Source of the DNA: Phycisphaerae bacterium
GTDB taxonomy: Bacteria; Planctomycetota; Phycisphaerae; SM23-33
DNA length: 5,242 bases
NCBI GenBank assembly: GCA_030610965.1
Contig: JAUWQU010000349.1
Coordinates: 1-5,242, forward strand
Direction of reading: 5' to 3'
Below are positions 1 through 5,242 of the stretch, one piece after another. Both the position numbers and the translations under genes were made by a program. Below the pieces are notes generated by a model. That model was given only the letters and a program-made list of their open reading frames with translations. It ran no database searches and was not told where the DNA came from. Position 1 is the stretch's first letter; every line of letters begins with the position of its first letter.

Positions 1-399
1 ATAGACCACTTCATCCGCCGCGTGGCCTCGGACATGAAAATGCCCGTGCCGATAATCTCCCACCAAGCCATGGCCGCGCTGACGAGATACGATTACCCGG
101 GCAACATCCGGGAATTGCAGAACATACTCGAACGCGCCTGCCTGCTGTGCTGCCGCATGGACGGCCCCTGGCCCCAGCCCGACGCGATCCAGCTCGAACA
201 CCTCCCACGCGAGCTGGCCGGCGACTTCCCCGACGTGGCCCACGGCGAGAGCGCCCTTGCCGCCAGCGAAAAGGGCATGATCGTAAAGGCCCTCCGCGAA
301 AGCAATTGGAACCAAACCAAAGCCGCCAAGGCCCTCGGCATCACCAGAGACAATATCCGATACCGAATCAAGAAGTACGAGATCGAGGCCCCGCAGTAG
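1..399 (+). CDS. Sigma-54-dependent transcriptional activator, NtrC family, C-terminal fragment
   Basis: This is the 3' end of a gene that starts before the window; frame 1 is open from base 1 to the TAG at 397-399, giving 132 visible residues. Residues 32-41 read YPGNIRELQN, the hallmark of the end of the sigma-54-interacting AAA+ ATPase domain, including the sensor-2 arginine. Residues about 88-127 form a Fis-type helix-turn-helix, with the pattern NWNQTKAAKALGI followed by IRYRIKKY. Family knowledge: such proteins bind upstream activator sites and use ATP hydrolysis to open promoters held by sigma-54 RNA polymerase, usually under control of an N-terminal receiver or sensor domain, which is not visible here. 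The protein ends a few residues after the helix-turn-helix, as is normal. The GTG at 22 is internal and not the real start. Targets cannot be read from this window. Confidence 0.95.
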   Translation: MDHFIRRVASDMKMPVPIISHQAMAALTRYDYPGNIRELQNILERACLLCCRMDGPWPQPDAIQLEHLPRELAGDFPDVAHGESALAASEKGMIVKALRESNWNQTKAAKALGITRDNIRYRIKKYEIEAPQ

Positions 400-407
400 C
401 CGGCCGC

Positions 408-435
408 GGGGTCGAAGATCCCGACGAAGATCGGG
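408..435 (+). terminator. Weak GC-rich hairpins after the activator gene, possible terminator
   Basis: Nine bases after the stop codon there are two overlapping small hairpins that cannot form together. One pairs GGGGTC (408-413) with GATCCC (417-422) around a GAA loop and includes one G-U pair. The other pairs CCCGA (420-424) with TCGGG (431-435) around a six-base loop. There is no T-run afterwards. Such short stems arise easily by chance in GC-rich DNA, so this is only a possible end of transcription. Confidence 0.2.
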
Positions 436-477
436 GGCGCAGAGACTCAGATGTCATGGATTGCTGTTACCTCTAAT

Positions 478-482
478 AGGGG
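478..482 (+). promoter_or_regulatory. Ribosome binding site that decides the start at 491
   Basis: AGGGG lies 8 bases before the ATG at 491, which is good Shine-Dalgarno spacing. The frame could be extended 10 codons upstream to a TTG at 461, but the AGGGG would then lie inside the gene. The ATG at 491 is therefore preferred. Confidence 0.6.
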
Positions 483-490
483 CGCTAAAC

Positions 491-1171
491 ATGTTCGTCA
501 AAGCCAGACTAAACACGGAACTACGAGGTGAAGGTTGTCGGACGAATTCCGGCAGAGTATGGGCCCGCGAACCCGCCCCTGGGAATGGAGAGGGCGTCAA
601 CGTCGGGAGATGTGTCCCACTTACGGCTCTTGTGATTCTGATCGGTGCTGCTGCGACCATTAGCTTGTGGGGGTGTGAACGGAAACAGCAGAATGTTTTG
701 TCCGGCGTGACGCTTCGACTGGTTCTTGATTTGAGTGATCCGGCGAGCCCAAGAGTCGTCATTCCCCAGGGGACAGAGTTCAACGCCAAGGCGGGCGACG
801 CAGGCTTAGTGTGGGAGTTTGGGGAGCGAACGGTTGACAACAGAAAGTACTTTGGTGGGGTCCTTTACAAGCCGCCAGCATCGTCGAGTGGCACAGTACT
901 GGCTAGTAATGAAATCTTTGCGCTGTGGATCGCGCTAGAGTCTGATTCCTCTATCCCCGGCCAGAGTGAAATACTTATGGCTTCCAGGATCGACGTGGAA
1001 TTGAGTGCGAGGCCGGAGGGGATTGCGCCGAGCATCGTCGATGCAACCACAGGCAAGCCCCTGAGCGAACGAAACGTGTTTCCTCCGGGAACGTACTCGT
1101 TTCGTGTGGTCAGGCCTGCGGCTCTGGATGCCGCGACCAGTAGACCCGCTGCGGCAGATGAGAACGAATAG
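491..1171 (+). CDS. Unrecognised protein with one N-terminal membrane segment and an exported beta-rich body
   Basis: I do not recognise this 226-residue protein. From the ATG at 491 it has an Arg-rich N-terminal tail of about 40 residues, then a hydrophobic segment at about 41-61 (VPLTALVILIGAAATISL), then WGCERKQQ with Cys62. It could be a membrane anchor with the tail inside, following the positive-inside rule, or a lipoprotein. LWGC is a poor lipobox because of the Trp at -2, and a lipoprotein reading would need a later start such as GTG 632, which leaves no basic n-region. The body (about 70-210) alternates short hydrophobic strands with Gly, Pro and Asn turns, as in a beta sandwich, and includes VFPPGTYSFRVVRP near the end. 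The C-terminus is Ala- and acid-rich and low in complexity. Codon use is mixed, with many AGA, CGA, GAT and TTG codons, unlike the GC-ending codons of the HzsA-related gene. The gene lies 91 bases after the activator gene and is probably a separate unit. It is likely real, with unknown function. Confidence 0.7.
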   Translation: MFVKARLNTELRGEGCRTNSGRVWAREPAPGNGEGVNVGRCVPLTALVILIGAAATISLWGCERKQQNVLSGVTLRLVLDLSDPASPRVVIPQGTEFNAKAGDAGLVWEFGERTVDNRKYFGGVLYKPPASSSGTVLASNEIFALWIALESDSSIPGQSEILMASRIDVELSARPEGIAPSIVDATTGKPLSERNVFPPGTYSFRVVRPAALDAATSRPAAADENE

Positions 1172-1240
1172 AGTAAGCAGCGTTCCTACTTAATCCATAG
1201 GCCGGTGGCATGGCTTCAAGAACGACACGGATCGCGGTGC

Positions 1241-1270
1241 CATGCTTCCGCGGCTTCTTGCGGAAGCATG
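1241..1270 (+). terminator. Perfect 11-bp hairpin in the intergenic region, possible terminator or palindromic repeat
   Basis: CATGCTTCCGC (1241-1251) and GCGGAAGCATG (1260-1270) are exact reverse complements separated by the 8-base loop GGCTTCTT. The stem begins 69 bases after the stop codon at 1171 and ends 75 bases before the next start. No T-run follows, so this is not a classic intrinsic terminator. It could still slow transcription or protect a 3' end, or be one copy of a dispersed palindromic repeat. Confidence 0.5.
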
Positions 1271-1271
1271 T

Positions 1272-1291
1272 TCGGGGTGTCTCTTCCCCGA
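1272..1291 (+). other. Second hairpin directly after the first
   Basis: TCGGGG (1272-1277) pairs with CCCCGA (1286-1291) around an 8-base loop (TGTCTCTT). It starts one base after the 11-bp hairpin ends and has the same loop length. The tandem arrangement lies in the leader of the beta-helix gene or at the end of the upstream unit, with no T-run. Confidence 0.4.
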
Positions 1292-1333
1292 GTAGATGGT
1301 TAGGGTACTACTTGATTTACCTGCAATGGTTAC

Positions 1334-1337
1334 GGAG
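1334..1337 (+). promoter_or_regulatory. Ribosome binding site that decides the start at 1346
   Basis: GGAG lies 8 bases before ATG 1346. A TTG directly before it (1343) is in frame, but the ATG is preferred on codon type and spacing. Confidence 0.65.
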
Positions 1338-1345
1338 TTGATTTG

Positions 1346-3625
1346 ATGAATTGGTATTGCCTTGTTATCGGTTGGATGTTTTTCGCCCTGGTGTTGAGCG
1401 CCGCGCCTGTTTGGTCGGCGGAGCTTTATGTCGCTGTCGATGGCAGCGATGCCAACCCCGGCACGAAAGCCATGCCGCTGGCTACGATCGCCAAGGCTCG
1501 CGACGCCGCGGGCGCGGTGAAGTCGGTTGAACCGGTCACGGTTTACGTGCGCGGCGGGACGTATGAGCTGGCCGAGCCGGTCGTCTTCACATCGGCTGAT
1601 TCAGGCTCGGCCGAGGCTCCGGTTTCCTATCGCGCTTACCCCGGCGAAACGGTCGTCATCAGCGGCGGCAGGAAGCTCGACCTTCAATGGAAGCCGTGGC
1701 GCGACGGCATAATGCAGGCGAAGGTTCACGCCGACATGCACATCGATCAGTTGTTCATCGATGGCAAGCGTCAGCATCTGGCGCGCTGGCCGAACCACAC
1801 GCTCGACGAGCGAGGCGTGGACGTGGGCTACTCGCGCGGGCTCAGGCCGGTCCAAGGCGAAGCGTTCAGCAAGGTCACTCCCGCGCTGAGCGGTTACCCG
1901 GCCTTCGTGCTGGACACCAAGCAGTTCACCGAGAAGAAGTGGGCGAATCCCGACCTGGCCGTGATCCACGTGTTTCAGAGCAGGTACTGGGCCAACATGC
2001 AGTGGCGGATCCGCTCGATCGATTACGCCACGCGCACGATCGCGCTGGGCGAGGGCGGCTGGCAAGTCGGCACGCTGTGGTGGGAGAAACGGGCGAACTT
2101 CGTTGCGCCCAATTCCAAGTTCTACGTTGAGAACGCGCTCGAAGAACTCGACGCGCCCGGCGAGTGGTATCACGATGCCAAGGGCGGCGTATTGTACTAC
2201 AAGCCCGCCGAAGGCGTGAACCCAGCCAAGGCCCAGGTGGTTGCATGCGGCATCAAGCAGTTATTCATTTTCAAAGGTTCGCTGAAGAAGCCAGTCAGGC
2301 ACGTGAGCATTCAGGGCATGACATTCACGCATACCGGCCGAACGATACTCGACGTTTACGAAGATCGCCTGCGCGGCGACTGGTCGATCGCGCGCCAGGC
2401 CGCCGTCAAGCTGGAAGGCACGGAAGATTGCACGATTCACGATTGCACGTTCACCGGCCTGGGCGGCAACGCGGTTTTCCTCAGCAACTACAACCGCCGG
2501 GCCACCGTCAGCGATTCGCTATTCCATGATGTGGGCGACAGCGCCGTGGCGATTGTCGGCTCGGATGACGCGGTCCGTTCGCTGGAAGTGCATGAAAAGC
2601 TTTACGTGCCGCTGACCGAAATCGATACCGAGATCGGCCCCAAGACGCCCGACTACCCCGGCGACTGCAAGATCCACAACAACCTGATGTACGACCTGGG
2701 CGTGTTCGGCAAGCAGGTGGCGGGGGTGTACCTCTCGGCGTGCAAGGACATCACCGTCAGCCACAACACCATCTGCCGCATCCCGCGCGCCGGCATCTGC
2801 ATCAACGACGGCTGCTGGGGCGGGCACATCATCGAGTTCAATGACATCTCGATGACCGTGCGCGAGACCTCGGACCACGGCCCGCTGAACGCCTGGGGCC
2901 GCGACCGATACTGGCAGTCGCTGCACCGCGAGGGCAAGCAGTGCGACATGTCGCTGTCCAAGAAGTACGCCCTGCTCGACAACCACCAGCGCACGCACAT
3001 CCGCAACAATCGCTTCGCCCACCCGACCAACAATCCCGCCCAATGGGTGGCCGGGTCGGACTACAAGGCGCCCGGCTCGTTCAGTTGGGGCATCGACCTC
3101 GACGACGGATCGAGCAACTACCACGTATACAACAACCTCTGCCTGGGCATGAGCATCAAGCTGCGCGAGGGCTATTACCGCACCGTCCAAAACAACGTCT
3201 TCGTCGGCCCCTACCCGCCCAACAAGCATGCCTGCTTCAAGAACAGCAACGACATTTACATTCACAACATTTACGTTAACACGAAAGACGGCTACGCCTG
3301 GAGCCGCGGCCCCGCCACACGCGACTTGCCGGCGCAGATGGATCACAACGTCTACTTCAACTACACCGGCGACAAGCCGATCTTCGGTGTGGATCGCTCG
3401 ATCGACCGGGCCCGCCGCCTCACCTGGGAACAATGGCAGGCCAAGGGTATGGACACGCACTCGGTGTTTGCCGATCCGATGTTCATCGATCCGGCCAAGG
3501 GCGATTATCGAGTCAAAGCCGACTCGCCCGCATTGGAGTTGGGCTTCAAGAACTTCCCGATGGACCGCTTCGGCACGCGGAAGAAATTATTCCAGTCGAT
3601 CATCAAGCAACTGACGGTTAAATAG
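1346..3625 (+). CDS. Secreted right-handed parallel beta-helix protein, GH141-like putative glycosidase
   Basis: This is a complete 759-residue protein. Residues 1-25 form a hydrophobic signal peptide ending VWSA before ELYVAVDG, although its n-region (MNWYC) has no Lys or Arg. Residues about 26-110 match the N-terminus of this family: DGSDANPGT, then ATIAKARDAA, VYVRGGTYEL and YRAYPGETVVISGG. Residues about 111-310 form an inserted non-helical domain (QLFIDGKRQHLARWPN, then a WYHD...YYKP segment). Residues about 318-650 are beta-helix coils with repeated N-N and H-N ladders such as CKIHNNLMYDLG, ITVSHNTICRI and YHVYNNLCLG. Conserved acidic clusters sit at ETSDHGPLNAWGRDRYW (507-523) and GIDLDDGSS (582-590), and the protein ends with an ADPMFIDPAKGDYRV block. 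Family knowledge: GH141 members cleave plant-type or fucosylated glycans with aspartates on the helix face. Assignment to GH141 and the substrate are inference; a lyase or carbohydrate-binding role is possible. It is probably co-transcribed with the gene 37 bases downstream. Confidence 0.92.
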   Translation: MNWYCLVIGWMFFALVLSAAPVWSAELYVAVDGSDANPGTKAMPLATIAKARDAAGAVKSVEPVTVYVRGGTYELAEPVVFTSADSGSAEAPVSYRAYPGETVVISGGRKLDLQWKPWRDGIMQAKVHADMHIDQLFIDGKRQHLARWPNHTLDERGVDVGYSRGLRPVQGEAFSKVTPALSGYPAFVLDTKQFTEKKWANPDLAVIHVFQSRYWANMQWRIRSIDYATRTIALGEGGWQVGTLWWEKRANFVAPNSKFYVENALEELDAPGEWYHDAKGGVLYYKPAEGVNPAKAQVVACGIKQLFIFKGSLKKPVRHVSIQGMTFTHTGRTILDVYEDRLRGDWSIARQAAVKLEGTEDCTIHDCTFTGLGGNAVFLSNYNRRATVSDSLFHDVGDSAVAIVGSDDAVRSLEVHEKLYVPLTEIDTEIGPKTPDYPGDCKIHNNLMYDLGVFGKQVAGVYLSACKDITVSHNTICRIPRAGICINDGCWGGHIIEFNDISMTVRETSDHGPLNAWGRDRYWQSLHREGKQCDMSLSKKYALLDNHQRTHIRNNRFAHPTNNPAQWVAGSDYKAPGSFSWGIDLDDGSSNYHVYNNLCLGMSIKLREGYYRTVQNNVFVGPYPPNKHACFKNSNDIYIHNIYVNTKDGYAWSRGPATRDLPAQMDHNVYFNYTGDKPIFGVDRSIDRARRLTWEQWQAKGMDTHSVFADPMFIDPAKGDYRVKADSPALELGFKNFPMDRFGTRKKLFQSIIKQLTVK

Positions 3626-3644
3626 GGGTAGATGGCAAATAGGG
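3620..3644 (+). repeat. Short direct repeat AAATAGGG across the gene junction
   Basis: AAATAGGG occurs at 3620-3627 and again at 3637-3644. The first copy contains the TAG stop of the beta-helix gene. The second copy continues as AAATAGGGACGTTAACC, which from memory resembles an intergenic motif type (AAATAGGGACGG...) often found near REP-associated transposases. With two 8-base copies this could be chance. Confidence 0.3.
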
Positions 3645-3661
3645 ACGTTAACCAGTTTTGA
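3632..3661 (+). other. Nine-codon mini-ORF ending just before the HzsA-related gene
   Basis: ATG 3632 opens a nine-codon frame (MANRDVNQF) that stops at TGA 3659-3661, one base before ATG 3663. AGGGG at 3624-3628 lies only 3 bases before its ATG, which is too close for an ideal ribosome site. The next gene has no good Shine-Dalgarno of its own (AGGGA at 3641-3645 is 17 bases away), so start by reinitiation or from a weak leaderless-like signal is possible. A frame this short may well be accidental. Confidence 0.15.
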
Positions 3662-3662
3662 C

Positions 3663-5242
3663 ATGATGGCCAAACGCATGGTCCGCACAACCGTTGGTAT
3701 CTGGTCGGTCGTGGCGATAGCGGCCGGGGCCCTGGCGGCAGCGCCCGCGAAGCCCGAGCCCGCCCGAGGGCCGCAGTTCGCACCTGTGGAACTGACGCTC
3801 AACGGCAGGGTCGCTACGGTCAGCGGGACGGTCGGCACGTTCGTCGTGCTGACTTCCGCCGACGGGCCGCAGGCGGCGATGACGCTGTCTCCCGCGGCCG
3901 CGACGTGCGTGGCCGACGTCCGCAAGGGCGAGCAGTTCGCGTTGGCCACCGCGACGACGGGCCTTGCCGGGCCGGTCGTCGTCTCGGTCGAGGCAACGCT
4001 TCTGGCCGGCGCGGCGGCCGAGGTGGAGCTTTGGGCCGGGGCCGACCGCGTCACCCGGACGCTCTCGCCCGGCCGGACGACCCGCATCGAGCTTCGCTCC
4101 GCGGCACCGGCCGAGGGGCAGGCGCTGCGGGTCCGCCTGGTCGCGCGCGGCCGAGGCCGAGGCGACTCCGCGGCCGTGCGATGGCGACACCTGCGAATTC
4201 GCGACGACGGCGAGCCGGGCCGGCCGATGATCGACGTGTCGATCTGCCTGCCGAAGGGCGCCGAGCCCGGCGCCGGCACGCCGCCGACGATGCCGGCGCT
4301 TCGGCCGGCGATCGAACGCGAGATGATCGAGGCCGACTGGCGCATGCGGGATGGCATCGGCACGGCCCGGGTGCCCGTTACGTACGCCCAGGCCATCGAG
4401 CGGCTGTTGCGGACGGGCGGGCAACTCCTCGACGACCTCCGCTCGACCGGGGCCGACCTGGCGCCGGCCGCGGCATCGTGGGAGGCGTTGAGGAAGAAAT
4501 GCCAGGAGCTATCCGCCCCGGCCTCCGCGGGCGCCGGCGGCGCCGACGAGGCGCGGTGGGAGGGCCTATGGCGGCAGGTACACCGGCTGCGGCGGCAGAT
4601 CGCCCTGGCCAACCCGCTGGCCAAGGTCGGGCCGGTGGCGTTCGTCAAACGCCTGCCGGCCACCTTCAGCCACCAGCTCACGCAGTATTACGGCCGGTAC
4701 TCGCGACCGGGCGGGGGCGTGTTCGTGCTGGAGGCGCCGGGCGAGTCGATGGCGTGCCGACAACTCGCCCCGGCCGCACTGCCCGCGGGCAGCTACCAGC
4801 AGTTCGACGTGTCCTACGACGGCAAGCGGATCCTGCTGACCCACTGCTCGGCCGAGCCGAAGAGCCCGCGCGCCCGCTTCTACCATCTGTACAGCATGGC
4901 GGCCGACGGAACCGATGTCCGCCGACTGACCGACGGGTCCTATGACGACTTTTCCCCGCGCTGGCTGCCCAACGGGCAGATCGTTTTCATCTCGACGCGG
5001 CGCGGCGGTTTTCACCGCTGCGGCAGCCCGGGCTGCCCCGTCTACACGCTGGCCGTCGCCAACGCCGACGGCACCGGCATCCGCCAGATCTCCCACCACG
5101 AGACGCAGGAGTGGGATCCGGCCGTGCTGCACGACGGGCGGATCATTTACAGCCGGTGGGACTATGTCGACCGCCACGCCGTCTTCGGCGAGCACTTGTG
5201 GACGACCCGGCCGGACGGCACGGCCCCGGCGGCGTTCTACGG
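3663..5242 (+). CDS. Exported HzsA-related beta-propeller protein, N-terminal part, runs off the window
   Basis: The frame is open from ATG 3663 to the last base, giving 526 complete codons with no stop. Residues 1-26 form a signal peptide (MMAKRMVRTT, a hydrophobic core, then ALAAA). Residues about 39-195 are a beta-rich Ala/Gly/Val domain ending in VRWRHLRI and MIDVSICLP, plausibly a jelly-roll. Residues about 213-316 are helical and charged. From about 317 the family signature begins: NPLAKVGPVAFVKRLP, QYYGRYSRPGGGVFVLE, DVSYDGKRILL, then propeller blades with SMAADGTDVRRLTDG, DDFSPRWLPNGQIVFIS, a Cys pair at 453/458, ANADGTGIRQISHHETQEWDP and IIYSRWDYVDRH. These match TolB-like blades of proteins related to the hydrazine synthase alpha subunit. 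In that enzyme haem domains follow the propeller; no CXXCH occurs in the visible part. Hydrazine synthesis should not be assumed, since such homologues are common in planctomycetes that are not anammox bacteria. ATG 3666 and 3678 are alternative starts. Codon use is strongly GC-ending. Confidence 0.88.
   Translation, partial: MMAKRMVRTTVGIWSVVAIAAGALAAAPAKPEPARGPQFAPVELTLNGRVATVSGTVGTFVVLTSADGPQAAMTLSPAAATCVADVRKGEQFALATATTGLAGPVVVSVEATLLAGAAAEVELWAGADRVTRTLSPGRTTRIELRSAAPAEGQALRVRLVARGRGRGDSAAVRWRHLRIRDDGEPGRPMIDVSICLPKGAEPGAGTPPTMPALRPAIEREMIEADWRMRDGIGTARVPVTYAQAIERLLRTGGQLLDDLRSTGADLAPAAASWEALRKKCQELSAPASAGAGGADEARWEGLWRQVHRLRRQIALANPLAKVGPVAFVKRLPATFSHQLTQYYGRYSRPGGGVFVLEAPGESMACRQLAPAALPAGSYQQFDVSYDGKRILLTHCSAEPKSPRARFYHLYSMAADGTDVRRLTDGSYDDFSPRWLPNGQIVFISTRRGGFHRCGSPGCPVYTLAVANADGTGIRQISHHETQEWDPAVLHDGRIIYSRWDYVDRHAVFGEHLWTTRPDGTAPAAFY

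Noticed and set aside
1200..1345. Sigma-54 (-24/-12) promoter before the beta-helix gene
   Set aside because: TGGCAT at 1206-1211 resembles a -24 element, but there is no GC at the required spacing (GG-N10-GC). No other good match was found by eye.
1601..2173. Antisense open frame opposite the first half of the beta-helix gene
   Set aside because: It has no motif and no ribosome site, and it is fully covered by a well-supported gene on the + strand.
2519..3460. Antisense open frame of 313 residues on the - strand
   Set aside because: It mirrors the strongly C/G-ending codons of the beta-helix gene and is rich in Val, Ala and Arg with no recognisable motif. The + strand gene here has clear family motifs.
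4149..4167. Short GGCCGA tandem and RGRGRGD peptide in the HzsA-related protein
   Set aside because: It has only about two repeat units in very GC-rich DNA and probably reflects composition. An RGD adhesion role is not supported.
3587..4681. Antisense open frame of 364 residues on the - strand
   Set aside because: It is low in complexity (Arg, Ala, Ser, Pro) and lies opposite the HzsA-related gene, whose + frame is supported by signal peptide and propeller motifs. It is a high-GC shadow.
3905..4945. Plus-strand open frame of 346 residues overlapping the HzsA-related gene
   Set aside because: The product is Arg/Gly/Pro-rich with no motif, and it lies in a different frame from the well-supported gene. 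The true frame has no stop in the window, which makes this shadow look more prominent than it is.
5019..5036. Cys pair (CGSPGC) as a c-type haem site
   Set aside because: It lacks the CXXCH pattern because the spacing is four residues and no His follows. It sits in a propeller loop, so no haem attachment can be claimed in the visible part.

Overview
This is a GC-rich window with four genes, all on the + strand. Two of them run off the window edges. The best guess for the source is a member of the Planctomycetota. That guess rests on family content, because an HzsA-related propeller protein and a large exported beta-helix protein with an 'IAKARDAA...YVRGGTYEL' N-terminus are typical of that phylum. 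There is no rRNA or other direct taxonomic marker, so it is an inference.

Layout: (1) positions 1-399 hold the C-terminal end of a sigma-54-dependent activator of the NtrC family, with the end of its AAA+ domain and a Fis-type DNA-binding domain. (2) Positions 491-1171 hold an unrecognised 226-residue protein with one N-terminal hydrophobic segment and a beta-rich, presumably extracytoplasmic, body. Its codon use is visibly less GC-biased than the genes on its right. (3) Positions 1172-1345 are a 174-base intergenic region with two back-to-back hairpins, the first with a perfect 11-bp stem. (4) Positions 1346-3625 hold a complete 759-residue secreted right-handed parallel beta-helix protein resembling the GH141-type glycosidase architecture. 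(5) Positions 3663 to the right edge hold the first 526 codons of an exported protein. Its second half matches the beta-propeller part of HzsA-related proteins, which are homologues of the hydrazine synthase alpha subunit. The frame is open to the window edge, and the stop codon lies outside.

How they may work together: only 37 bases separate the beta-helix gene from the HzsA-related gene, so co-transcription is likely. Both products carry an export signal, which suggests a small extracytoplasmic module, perhaps polysaccharide processing plus a possible haem protein. The hairpins upstream suggest that this pair forms a transcription unit separate from the two genes on the left. The sigma-54 activator is on the same strand, but I found no convincing -24/-12 promoter in the window, so a regulatory link is not shown.

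No tRNA, rRNA, CRISPR array, transposase or phage gene is visible. No stretch longer than 300 bases lacks a gene.
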